Shown here: positions 6,998 through 14,269 of the stretch, piece after piece | Numbering within the stretch: the first letter of the stretch is position 1 | Layout: each line of letters opens with the position of its first letter | DNA from: an uncultured Anaerolineae bacterium | GTDB taxonomy: Bacteria > Chloroflexota > Anaerolineae > Anaerolineales > Villigracilaceae | Direction: 5' to 3' | Length of the DNA: 26,611 bases | NCBI GenBank assembly: GCA_903882765.1 | Contig: CAIRYE010000213.1 | Span: 1-26,611, forward strand | The notes under the pieces: generated by a model | Database searches by the model: none | What the model saw: the letters and a program-made list of their open reading frames with translations, nothing else | Told to the model about the DNA's origin: nothing | Program-made: the position numbers and the translations under genes

Positions 6998-7036
6998 AAC
7001 AGGTCGAAAATTATGCTTTTCGGCCTGTTTTTATTT
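6998..7036 (+). terminator. intrinsic terminator after the acidic membrane protein
   Basis: AACAGGTCGAAAA (6998-7010) pairs with TTTTCGGCCTGTT (7017-7029) with one G-U pair and a 6-nt loop, followed by TTTATTT. It lies 10 nt after the stop of the preceding gene and just before the ybaK-like gene. Confidence 0.9.
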
Positions 7037-7064
7037 AAGGATAAAACATAAAGGAAACAGGTTG

Positions 7065-7544
7065 ATGGCAATTGTTAATAATGTAACCCGCTTATTGGAC
7101 GCGAAAAAAATACACTATCAGGCATACGAAACTCGGGCGGAAAAGCTTGGCGCAATCGAAACGGCGGCAATTCTAGGTTTAGACCCATTTCAGGTTTTCA
7201 AGACGATCGTTGTGGCGCGGCAAAAACCCGGAAAAAAGATATTGGCGGTGGTTCCTGGGCCTGTTACCGTAGATTTAAAAAAAGTCGCCGCGGCTGTGGA
7301 TGAGAAAAAAGTTGTTTTGGTTACTGAAAGGGAAGCCGAACAAGCGACCGGGTTGCAAGCGGGGGGAATTTCGCCATTAGCGTTGATCAACAAGGGTTTT
7401 CAGGTGGTCTTGGATGAATCCGCAGTTAAATTTACGCAGATCAATATTTCGGGTGGGCAAAGGGGCTTGAGTATCGCGATGAGCGCGGAAGACCTCAAGA
7501 AGATAACAAGCGCAATGATCGCGGATATTTCAGATCTGGGGTAG
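7065..7544 (+). CDS. ybaK: YbaK/EbsC-type aminoacyl-tRNA deacylase
   Basis: 159 residues that fill one YbaK domain. Visible are a conserved Lys in VFKTIVV (K46, at the position of the catalytic Lys of YbaK), DLKKVAAAV, and the Gly-rich GLQAGGISPLAL, followed by the FTQINISGGQRGLSI strand. Family members hydrolyse mischarged tRNA, for YbaK Cys-tRNA(Pro), and some release Cys from Cys-tRNA(Cys). Cytoplasmic. I used the ATG at 7065 with AGGA about 9 nt upstream; a TTG one codon earlier would add one residue. It is monocistronic, with a terminator upstream and a convergent gene ending 10 nt downstream. Confidence 0.92.
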   Translation: MAIVNNVTRLLDAKKIHYQAYETRAEKLGAIETAAILGLDPFQVFKTIVVARQKPGKKILAVVPGPVTVDLKKVAAAVDEKKVVLVTEREAEQATGLQAGGISPLALINKGFQVVLDESAVKFTQINISGGQRGLSIAMSAEDLKKITSAMIADISDLG

Positions 7545-7554
7545 GTAGCAGAGC

Positions 7555-8400
7555 TTAGAAATCACTGAACAGGTCATCTTCCTCAAAAGCGGGGTATTGG
7601 TCGTTCCATTCCTCTTCCGTAAGATCGGCTTCAAATCCAGCTTTAATTCCTCGAGAGCAATAGGACCGATATACACAACCAGCGCAACGGCGAAAATTAT
7701 CTGTTTTGGGATAAAGGGTATCCGCTTCGATCTCTCTGATCAAGGAGGAAATTTCTGCTATCGCGGCTCTGTGTTTGTCTTCGCCGTAGGAGATGTTGAT
7801 GGATTGGTTGGGGAAATTACTGAACCAATAGGTCATTTGAATATCAGAAAGCTGGAAATTCTTGATAAATCGATTCGCAAAACCTGATCCCGCCAATACT
7901 TCCATGTAGAGGATCGTTTGTATTTTTTGTTCATAAGCTAAGTGATCTGGTTTTTTGGTATTGGTCTTCCAATCAAAGATATGAATTTTGTCCTCTCGCA
8001 CCGCGATGAGATCATATTTCGCGACCAATTTAGATCGTCCGAAGGATTGGGTGAGGAGGATCTCAGGGAATTTATGGCTGTAATTACTCAGATCTAACAT
8101 GTTTGAATTGATGGCAAAGATAAAATTTGTCCACCAGTCTTTGATATTTGAGCTTGGGTTGTTCAATACCTGTGAATCGATGGAAGCTTGCGGGATACCG
8201 AGCAAATATTGATGGATCAGTTTGTGAAAAAAAATCCCTTCCACTTGCTGTTTTTCATTTTCGAGTTGGGGATCGACCTGTATGGATGGCCAGGTTAGCT
8301 GGTCAATATAGCGAAGTTTGTAGGCTTGTTTACAATCTAGATACGTCTGTAATGAGGATTGGGAAAATTGTTCACCCGTTATGCTGGTTTGTTGGATCAT
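7555..8400 (-). CDS. PD-(D/E)XK nuclease, Cas4/AddB-like, with probable Fe-S cluster
   Basis: 281 residues that look like a stand-alone RecB-family exonuclease domain. In order: SLQTYLDCKQAYKLRY with C23; GIFFHKLIH (H59); PEILL (E113); KYDLIAV (D130); FDWKT (D143 and K145, the D-x-K of the active site); EQKIQTILYMEVL (Q158 and Y165, the QxxxY-like motif); and a C-terminal RRCAGCVYRSYC with C239, C242 and C248. C23 plus the last three give the C-x(n)-CxxC-x5-C set that holds a 4Fe-4S cluster in AddB and Cas4 proteins. No helicase, cas gene or CRISPR array is nearby. Its ATG overlaps the stop of the membrane protein gene by ATGA, so the two are likely translated together. The biological role is unknown. 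Confidence 0.85.
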   Translation of the reverse strand: MIQQTSITGEQFSQSSLQTYLDCKQAYKLRYIDQLTWPSIQVDPQLENEKQQVEGIFFHKLIHQYLLGIPQASIDSQVLNNPSSNIKDWWTNFIFAINSNMLDLSNYSHKFPEILLTQSFGRSKLVAKYDLIAVREDKIHIFDWKTNTKKPDHLAYEQKIQTILYMEVLAGSGFANRFIKNFQLSDIQMTYWFSNFPNQSINISYGEDKHRAAIAEISSLIREIEADTLYPKTDNFRRCAGCVYRSYCSRGIKAGFEADLTEEEWNDQYPAFEEDDLFSDF

Positions 8401-9755
8401 TGGACGGGTGTTTTTGTTGCTTTCGCGTCGCTTATGGTACCGGCGGAGCGGATGTTGATCAAATTCTTGAGGATATCGAACCAGAAAGGCGCGCCTTGGG
8501 CTGTGGCTGCCGCGGTGACGAGAAAGCCAAAGACCTTGAATAACCAGCCTGCTAAGTCATTGAGTTCGGGTGTGTTGATGATCGGGTAACACTGATCACC
8601 GAGGCGAAGCCCAAAAATTTCTACCGATGACACGGGTCTGACGCTGCATCTTTTTTGAAAATTATCCGCAAAAAAGACTGCTCCTTGGCTATCCATCTGC
8701 ATTGGAGAACCGATCCAACCTACAGGAATGTTGAGTTGGTTCAACTGCATATAGACAGAGAGCATCTGATTGGGGTCTACCTGGTTCAATCCATTCGGAT
8801 TTTGCTCCACGATCGACGTTGCCTGCGTGGCAATGATCTGCCGAACGGAAGGGTCGCGCCAAAGTTGGGTGGCAAGTTGGAAGGAATCGATGTTGAAGGA
8901 AAAGGCCAGCGTAAGGCCTATTATGAAAGATAGAACTTGCGCGCGTCGTTTGTACCATCCAGAAAGACGGTCCATGCTGCTGTTGAACCAGGCTTCAATG
9001 CTATTCTTCGCGGTGGTTATCTGGTTTTCGGTCTTGTCCCCTAAGTCCTTCATCTCAATGATCAAAGCGTCTAGAGCTTGTTTCAATCCCGGATTGGTAA
9101 GCGTCAGCACTGCCACGCCATTGTTGATTCGGTTTAATGCGATATTGTTCTGCGTAGCGGGGGATGCCGGTTGAGCTAAGAGTTCGTCGAGTTGCTTTTT
9201 TCTAGTGCCGTATTCTCTAAAGAATTTTTCGATGGTCGGTTTTACGATGGGATATTCCGCGCTGATATTTCGGATGACCGCTTTTACTTCGTCGAGGATG
9301 CTTTTCGCTAATGGCGAAGCAGCATCGGCGCTCATGGCTTGGTTGGTCAGCCCGATAGCCGAGTTCAGGGTGGTGATTATTTGCTTGTAATTCTTGGGTT
9401 TTTTGCCCGATATTTCCGTTTTAATATCATAAAGGGTACATTGGATCAGATATGCTTCTTTTGATGAATTATTGATGATATCAAGGAGAGCGAGTGAAAA
9501 TTGGCTCGAGGGGATGTAGGATGGTTTTTTTTCTGAATTCGCGCCGCTGTGCAAACCTTTGATGAGCGGGTGAGAATAAATTTGGTTTTTCATGACCGGA
9601 TCGCTGACCAAGTTTTCAACGGTTGATTCGAGCATGGTCGAGCGCCAGTTGAGCAAACTAACCAACCACTCCTGGATGAACATAGCTGAAACGCTAAGCA
9701 ACAACCAGGCGAAGATCATACCAATAGAAAGTTCAACGATCGCAATAAATGACAT
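8397..9755 (-). CDS. uncharacterised membrane protein, first gene of nuclease pair
   Basis: 452 residues. A hydrophobic N-terminal segment (5-27) leads into WLVSLLNWRSTMLESTVENL, then HPLIKGL and PSYIPSSQF (79-87). A long soluble, helical region follows to about 270. The motif SSMDRLSGWYKRRAQ (259-273) precedes a hydrophobic segment (about 273-290). At the end, a hydrophobic helix (400-420) runs into GAPFWFDILKNLINIRSAG (421-439). I recognise this as a family found in many bacteria without an assigned function. There is no signal peptidase site. AGGAG lies just upstream of the ATG. It precedes the nuclease in a 4-nt overlap, which suggests a joint role, possibly bringing the nuclease to the membrane (inference). 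Confidence 0.82.
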   Translation of the reverse strand: MSFIAIVELSIGMIFAWLLLSVSAMFIQEWLVSLLNWRSTMLESTVENLVSDPVMKNQIYSHPLIKGLHSGANSEKKPSYIPSSQFSLALLDIINNSSKEAYLIQCTLYDIKTEISGKKPKNYKQIITTLNSAIGLTNQAMSADAASPLAKSILDEVKAVIRNISAEYPIVKPTIEKFFREYGTRKKQLDELLAQPASPATQNNIALNRINNGVAVLTLTNPGLKQALDALIIEMKDLGDKTENQITTAKNSIEAWFNSSMDRLSGWYKRRAQVLSFIIGLTLAFSFNIDSFQLATQLWRDPSVRQIIATQATSIVEQNPNGLNQVDPNQMLSVYMQLNQLNIPVGWIGSPMQMDSQGAVFFADNFQKRCSVRPVSSVEIFGLRLGDQCYPIINTPELNDLAGWLFKVFGFLVTAAATAQGAPFWFDILKNLINIRSAGTISDAKATKTPVQ

Positions 9756-9773
9756 CAGATACTCCTAGTCATC

Positions 9774-9779
9774 ATTATA
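9774..9779 (-). promoter_or_regulatory. possible -10 element of the membrane-protein/nuclease pair
   Basis: On the minus strand an exact TATAAT ends 18 nt before the ATG at 9755, with AGGAG between. No convincing -35 is at 16-18 nt. If used, the leader would be only about 10 nt and would hold little more than the ribosome-binding site. Confidence 0.25.
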
Positions 9780-9846
9780 CAATGACCCTAATTTGAAGAG
9801 TGGCCTGTAAGGTTTTTATTATGAAATCGAAATGTTTGGTGTTGTG

Positions 9847-10575
9847 CTAGAGGAATTGGTGAAACGTGTGAAGTTCGCGGGTTTCTATATCCGGTTTGAG
9901 CGCGGGGATGGTATTTTTCTTTCCTTTTCGGTTCAGCCAAACCGTATGAAGACCAAAATCCCTAGCACCTAATACGTCGGTATCCAATCGATCACCCACC
10001 ATCATCATTTCATTTGGCGCGTAGGTCCAATGGTCAAAGATATGGCTAAAGATGTTGGAGTGAGGTTTTCGGTAGCCAACCCCAGCAGAGGTAATGACAA
10101 AGGAGAAATAGGGCAAGATAGCGAAATTTTCCAAAAGCTTGATCACATCCGCTTCATTTCCAGCGTTTGAGATCATACCGATCTGAAGGCCATCCTCGCT
10201 TAGTTTTCGCAGCGTTACGGGGGATTGCGGGTCGATATGCCAGTTCAAGCGGGTTACTTGGTAAAAAGCATCTAGCGCTTCATTGAGCTCGGCGTCATCA
10301 ACCGGTCGGATCTGGTATTTCGATAAAAGATCCCTAAGAAGAGCAGAGGTTGTTGTTTCGCGGAGAGTTTTTTCTCGGATCTGATAGTATTCGTTGAGGC
10401 TTTCCAAGAAAAGAGATCGAAAATTGAGGCTTGGAAGGATGATTTTATTTTCGCATAGATAATTTTGCAGAGCGGAACCAGCGTGGAGGAAGACGCCTTC
10501 CCACGAACCACTTGGGAGCATCAAGGTATCGCCAAGATCAAAGATCACTGCCTTAATTTTCGGATGAAAAATCAT
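9847..10575 (-). CDS. HAD-superfamily hydrolase (subfamily IA)
   Basis: 242 residues from the ATG at 10575. HAD motifs: I, FDLGDTL with nucleophile D13; II, MISNAG; III, the Lys in GYRKPH; IV, MVGDRLDTDVLGA. A helical cap lies between motifs I and II, as in HAD-IA. In motif I the usual second Asp (DxD) is replaced by Gly, with Asp one place later. Such FDxGDT variants are common, but the general acid may differ. Probably a small-molecule phosphatase; substrate not predictable. The frame stays open upstream to a TTG at 10704 that has AAGGAG about 8 nt before it, but the added 43 residues look non-coding (Phe, Leu, Ser and Pro rich). I prefer the start that matches the family, though no clear Shine-Dalgarno sequence precedes it. 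Confidence 0.87.
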   Translation of the reverse strand: MIFHPKIKAVIFDLGDTLMLPSGSWEGVFLHAGSALQNYLCENKIILPSLNFRSLFLESLNEYYQIREKTLRETTTSALLRDLLSKYQIRPVDDAELNEALDAFYQVTRLNWHIDPQSPVTLRKLSEDGLQIGMISNAGNEADVIKLLENFAILPYFSFVITSAGVGYRKPHSNIFSHIFDHWTYAPNEMMMVGDRLDTDVLGARDFGLHTVWLNRKGKKNTIPALKPDIETRELHTFHQFL

Positions 10576-10898
10576 ATTAATGATGATAACCCAATGGGGG
10601 TGAATTGGGTTCAAAAAAATGAGGCTCGGGGAAAAATTTAAGAATCTTAAAAAACTCTTGGAAGGTAAGGAGGTTGTGGAAAATAATATCATCGAAAAGT
10701 ACAAAATCGTTTCTCCTTCATTTGTGATATGTAGAAGGAATATCTTTTTATTTTCTTTGATCCTTTCGAAACCAAAGTGCCGAAGTCTTCTTTCGGCACT
10801 TTGGTATTTACTTCGTAATAATTATGGCAACAACAACCCTTTGCTAATCAAATGGAGATTGTTTTAAAATGAGACTCTGATTTGAAAAGCAACCTACT
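10576..10898. other. intergenic region upstream of the HAD gene
   Basis: 323 nt without a supported gene. It contains a perfect 8-bp hairpin, AACCCAAT (10588-10595) with ATTGGGTT (10604-10611), 12 nt before the chosen HAD start; an AT-rich palindrome TTTAAGA (10637-10643) with TCTTAAA (10645-10651); and the 14-bp terminator hairpin at 10771-10805. A plus-strand 82-codon ORF (10619-10867) has no ribosome-binding site and no recognisable motif. The HAD promoter must lie here but I see no clear one. Confidence 0.5.
10771..10805 (-). terminator. terminator of the CoA-transferase operon
   Basis: ACCAAAGTGCCGAA (10771-10784) and TTCGGCACTTTGGT (10792-10805) form a perfect 14-bp stem with a 7-nt loop. 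It lies about 94 nt beyond the stop of CoA-transferase subunit B, read on the minus strand. The stretch after the stem on that strand (TTCGAAAGG) has only a weak T-tract, so termination may be partial. Confidence 0.62.
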
Positions 10899-11669
10899 TT
10901 ATTTCAAATAGATGCCGGATGGGTCTAATTCATTCCTTAGAATATCCAGCTCTATTTGGGTGACATCACTCGAAATTTTTAGATCTTTGGAAACCTTCAG
11001 ATCCCAGCCGGTGTTTGCTTTCGCTTGGTCCGCTGTTTTTCCCGGGTGGAGGGTGGTTAGAACCAATTCGCCATTCTCATCAGGTTCGAGCATTCCCAGA
11101 TCAGTGACTACGCATACTGGTCCGGCACCACGCAAGCCAGCTTTTTCGCGTGCGCCTTTACCGTCGATGTATCCGGCTGAAGTGAGGAAATCTACTTTTT
11201 CGGGAAAACGCCGAAGCTGGTGCGGAGTCATGATGTAGCAGCGATTCGCCCATGCAGCGATCTCTTGGGCGCCGCCGGAGCCGGGTAGGCGAGTTTTCGG
11301 GTGGTTATAATCCGAGCCGATCACGGTCGCGTTGATGTTGCCGTAACGGTCTATCTGGGCGCCGCCAAGAAAACCTACATCAACGTTGCCTTTTTGAAGG
11401 TACAAAGAAAAGATATCGAACATGCTAACAACCGAGAGCGAGCCGGTTACCAAGGTTGGATCACCGATCGAAAGGGGTAGGCGTTCTGGTTCAGCACCGA
11501 TCACACCGGCTTCGTAGATCATAGTTAGGTTGGGTGCGTGGGTGCGTTTGGCAAGGTTGCAGGCTAGGTTTGGCTGCCCAACCCCTACAAAAACTACATC
11601 ACCATCTCGTAAGAGGCGGGAAGAATGGATGATCATAAGTTCAACTGATGAATAAGTTAGGTCCGTCAT
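10899..11669 (-). CDS. CoA-transferase family I, subunit B (GctB-like)
   Basis: 256 residues with the family I beta-subunit fold. GVGQPNLA comes near residue 30. YEAG holds E53, aligned with the catalytic Glu54 of Acidaminococcus glutaconate CoA-transferase subunit B, which forms the gamma-glutamyl-CoA intermediate. Later come GFLGGAQIDRYGNINAT and GSGGAQEIA. It moves CoA between a CoA-thioester and a free acid together with subunit A. The substrate cannot be read from sequence; glutaconate, 3-oxoacids or related dicarboxylates are options. The ATG at 11669 overlaps the hydrolase stop by ATGA, and GGAG lies 6 nt upstream. Subunit A is two genes upstream, not adjacent as usual. Confidence 0.88.
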   Translation of the reverse strand: MTDLTYSSVELMIIHSSRLLRDGDVVFVGVGQPNLACNLAKRTHAPNLTMIYEAGVIGAEPERLPLSIGDPTLVTGSLSVVSMFDIFSLYLQKGNVDVGFLGGAQIDRYGNINATVIGSDYNHPKTRLPGSGGAQEIAAWANRCYIMTPHQLRRFPEKVDFLTSAGYIDGKGAREKAGLRGAGPVCVVTDLGMLEPDENGELVLTTLHPGKTADQAKANTGWDLKVSKDLKISSDVTQIELDILRNELDPSGIYLK

Positions 11670-12511
11670 AATTTCTCCGATAAAGTTTCAAGGATCAAGG
11701 TAGCTGTTTCTTCTGGTCTTTCAAAGGGCACTAAATGTGTTGCATGTTCGATCTTTTTTATCAAAAAGTTCTTGTTCACAAATTTTAAGAAATTTACCGC
11801 GTCGATCCGAAATGTATCTGACTCGGTTCCCCAAATGACCAAGGATCTCTCTTTGAAAAAAGGGATCTTGAGAAAAATATCGATATCTTTGTAGATCGCG
11901 GTGGAATAGATCTTGGCTTCCCATTCAGGCGAGATCTTTAGCTGATACTTTCCGTCTACCAAACGCAATAGCCCTTCCACGAAAGCTTTCATTTGCTGTT
12001 GAGAAAACAAACGAAAAATTGGCTTGCCGGTATAGGTTTTTTCCGCTTCTTCTAACGAAGAAAAAACCCTTTTTCTACGTAATGCCGCTTGCTTCAGCTT
12101 CTGGCTCATCGTTGTTTTTTTCTTCCAAGTTGCTAAGTACAACTTGATGAGCCGCAGCGGTGACACCATCACGGGGTCGATCATAATGAGGGGATTACGC
12201 AGGGTTTGATCATTTTGTAAGGTTCTCAAGGCGGATAATGCCCCGAAGGAATGCCCAACCAGAATGGCATCCTGTAATTGATGCTGTTTGATGAACAGAG
12301 TAAGGTCATCGGCGAAGATCTTCCAAGTGAGGATCGAATCTGGCACTTCCTTTTGCCACATTGTACGTGAATGCATTCCAATCACATGATATTGGGTGGC
12401 GAGGATATTCAACAATGGGGAATAACATTCCGGGGGAAAACCATTTCCGTGCAGGAAAATGATCGTTCTACCAGATCCACCAAAGTCCGAGTAGGGGATG
12501 AGATCGCTCAA
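11666..12511 (-). CDS. alpha/beta-hydrolase between CoA-transferase subunits
   Basis: 281 residues of alpha/beta-hydrolase fold. Visible are an oxyanion segment FLHGNGFPP (HGNG at 21-24), nucleophile elbow VGHSFG with S88, a probable acid D232 in WGTESDTF, and H259 in HATHLVPFERPEET. A helical lid, rich in Lys and Arg, lies at about 120-190. It starts with TTG at 12511; GGAAAG inside the end of the preceding gene could be its ribosome-binding site, and no ATG is available near the N-terminus. Spacing is 4 nt to subunit A and a 4-nt overlap with subunit B, so it is co-translated with them. It may hydrolyse an ester or thioester linked to the CoA-transferase substrate (inference). Confidence 0.85.
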   Translation of the reverse strand: MSDLIPYSDFGGSGRTIIFLHGNGFPPECYSPLLNILATQYHVIGMHSRTMWQKEVPDSILTWKIFADDLTLFIKQHQLQDAILVGHSFGALSALRTLQNDQTLRNPLIMIDPVMVSPLRLIKLYLATWKKKTTMSQKLKQAALRRKRVFSSLEEAEKTYTGKPIFRLFSQQQMKAFVEGLLRLVDGKYQLKISPEWEAKIYSTAIYKDIDIFLKIPFFKERSLVIWGTESDTFRIDAVNFLKFVNKNFLIKKIEHATHLVPFERPEETATLILETLSEKL

Positions 12512-12515
12512 AAAC

Positions 12516-13418
12516 TTAATACTTTCCGTAATTGGTTTGGGCGCTAAATTTATCTTCGATCTTCAGGGTTTGTTTGGTTTGGTCATCCAATTTTTGCCAA
12601 TATTCTTCCCTATCAGCCACACCATACACCCATTCCTCTAGGTACTTGGCGGTAAGCTCTTCAGATTCGCTGATCTTATCCCATTCAATATAGAGGTGGT
12701 TATCGCGATCGTAATAGCCTTGGGCATAGCTGGGATGAGCCGCGTGAGGAACGAGGCAAACCGCGTCTACGATGAAACCTGGGATGAGGGTGCGATTTGG
12801 ATCGGAGCGAATGACGGAATCATCAACTATTTCTTCGGTGGTGACGATCACTTTTTTTGAGGCAAAGGCGACTTCTTTTTGTTCGCCAATGATGCCCCAT
12901 ATATGCGAATTGCCCTCTGCGTCGCAGCGTTGAACGTGAACGATGGCTACATCAGGATTGAGAGCGGGTACCGTGATCAATTCTTTTCCGGAGTAGGGAT
13001 CGGTGATGCGCTTGATGTTGGGGTTCGCTTGTTCGAGGGAGGTAGCGCCGGTTTGGTTCATTGGCATAAAGGGGAGACCCGTAGCGCCGGCTTGCAAGCG
13101 GCTGATCATCCCGAAGTGGGAATATTCCTCCCAATCAAGCACTCCTTTTTCGATGGCTTTACGAACAATGCGCAATGAGCCAACACCCGGGTTGCCCATA
13201 TACGAAAAAATGATCTTTTTTGCGCAGCCAGCGGCAACCAGCTGGTCGTAGACCAGATCAGGGGTGGCGCGGGCGAGGGTTAGGTCTTTCTTTTTCTGCC
13301 GAATGATCTCGTGGCCGGCGGCAAAGGGGATCAGGTGGGTGAATCCCGCTAGGTAGATCAGGTCACCATCCTGAACGTGTGCGCTAATGGCATTTTTTAA
13401 CGAAGTAATCTTGGACAT
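12516..13418 (-). CDS. CoA-transferase family I, subunit A (GctA-like)
   Basis: 300 residues. The N-terminal part has DGDLIYLAGFTHLIPFAAGHEIIRQ and, later, SYMGNPGVGSLRIVRKAIE. The central part has NPDVAIVHVQRCDAEGNSHIWG, typical of the alpha subunits of glutaconate-type family I CoA-transferases. The C-terminus includes HPSYAQGYYDRDNHLY and EEWVYGVADREEYW. It supplies most of the substrate and CoA pocket while subunit B carries the catalytic Glu. ATG at 13418 with AAGGA about 6 nt upstream. It follows tam after 30 nt and precedes the hydrolase by 4 nt, so all four probably form one transcript. Physiological substrate unknown. Confidence 0.88.
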   Translation of the reverse strand: MSKITSLKNAISAHVQDGDLIYLAGFTHLIPFAAGHEIIRQKKKDLTLARATPDLVYDQLVAAGCAKKIIFSYMGNPGVGSLRIVRKAIEKGVLDWEEYSHFGMISRLQAGATGLPFMPMNQTGATSLEQANPNIKRITDPYSGKELITVPALNPDVAIVHVQRCDAEGNSHIWGIIGEQKEVAFASKKVIVTTEEIVDDSVIRSDPNRTLIPGFIVDAVCLVPHAAHPSYAQGYYDRDNHLYIEWDKISESEELTAKYLEEWVYGVADREEYWQKLDDQTKQTLKIEDKFSAQTNYGKY

Positions 13419-13448
13419 ATTTTCCTTCTTAGAACGATTTTTTTGTCA

Positions 13449-14201
13449 TTATTTTTTCGCGGATATAAAGAGCCGTTTGAATGGATAAAACAGCGGTTTT
13501 TCGGGATTGCTTTGGTGCAATGACGAGCGAATTGATTCCACAAATTCCTGCTTCAACTCCCCAAGGCGATCGAGGTAGGGCAGCAATGCGGTACCAGATA
13601 ACCACTGGATCACTTGATCAACATCAGAAAGAACGTGGGGGTAGATCTTTTCAAAAACGAGAAGGTCTCTGGCTTTTAAATGGTAAAAAAGGTCGGTGTA
13701 CTCTTCGATCGTGAGTACCGGAGACGTTCGAGTGTATCCACCTAATCGAGTACTGAATGGTTCAAGCTGGCTAACTTCGCGAATCACTTGATGAAAGCGG
13801 CTATTGTGGTTGGAGGGTATTTGGATGACGAGCTGGCCATTTTCATTGAGATGTTCGAATATTTTGGGGAACAAGTTCGAATGGTTGTCACTCCATTGCA
13901 AGGCTGCATTGCTGATGATCAGATCCCATTGCCCTGCCAGGTTTTCTTGGCTGCCAAATTCGAAGCGAACCTGTGAGTTCGAAAAAATTTCGGCTTTGGC
14001 GAGCATTTCTTTTGAAGTATCGATCCCGAGAACCGAACAGCCGGGCAGAACCGATACCAACGTAGATGTTAGTTCGCCTGTTCCACTTCCAAGGTCGATC
14101 ACTTTTAAGTTTGGTCTTGGTTCAATTAAGTTGACCAGATCGTAAAAGGGTTGGGATCTTTCGGCCTTAAATTGGTTGTATAGTTCCGGATTCCAAGTCA
14201 T
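13449..14201 (-). CDS. tam: trans-aconitate 2-methyltransferase-like SAM methyltransferase
   Basis: 250 residues starting MTWNPELYNQFKAERSQPF, the characteristic start of Tam. Then come motif I (VIDLGSGTGELT), GIDTSKEMLAKA, and NAALQW. A C-terminal segment with DQVIQWLSGTALLPYLDRL matches the corresponding Tam region, where E. coli has a similar TGLRPFLD motif as I recall it. E. coli Tam (252 residues) methylates trans-aconitate, an inhibitor of aconitase that forms spontaneously from cis-aconitate. The frame extends 12 codons further to 14237, but those codons run into the pruA terminator, so 14201 is the better start. No Shine-Dalgarno sequence is visible. A -10-like GATAAT (14216 to 14211, minus strand) would give an almost leaderless mRNA. 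Confidence 0.85.
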   Translation of the reverse strand: MTWNPELYNQFKAERSQPFYDLVNLIEPRPNLKVIDLGSGTGELTSTLVSVLPGCSVLGIDTSKEMLAKAEIFSNSQVRFEFGSQENLAGQWDLIISNAALQWSDNHSNLFPKIFEHLNENGQLVIQIPSNHNSRFHQVIREVSQLEPFSTRLGGYTRTSPVLTIEEYTDLFYHLKARDLLVFEKIYPHVLSDVDQVIQWLSGTALLPYLDRLGELKQEFVESIRSSLHQSNPEKPLFYPFKRLFISAKK

Positions 14202-14216
14202 AGGGTATGTATTATC

Positions 14217-14253
14217 AGAAAACCCCTTCCTACTCAAACAGAAGGGGTTTTCT
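14217..14253 (-). terminator. terminator after P5C dehydrogenase gene
   Basis: AGAAAACCCCTTC (14217-14229) and GAAGGGGTTTTCT (14241-14253) form a perfect 13-bp stem with an 11-nt loop, beginning 16 nt beyond the stop of the dehydrogenase gene on the minus strand. The A-tract and T-tract flank a GC core, so it could stop transcription in both directions. Its end touches the putative tam -10. Confidence 0.8.
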
Positions 14254-14269
14254 TGTTAATGAGAACAGG

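Noticed and set aside
7555..8400. Cas4 of a CRISPR-Cas locus
   Set aside because: The fold and cysteines are Cas4-like, but no cas gene or repeat-spacer array is in the window, and many RecB-family nucleases share the motifs.
10619..10867. Plus-strand ORF of 82 codons
   Set aside because: It has no ribosome-binding site or motif, overlaps hairpins and runs across the terminator at 10771-10805.
14202..14237. Tam start at 14237
   Set aside because: Those 12 codons lie over the pruA terminator stem and do not match the family; MTWNPELY at 14201 is the usual Tam start.
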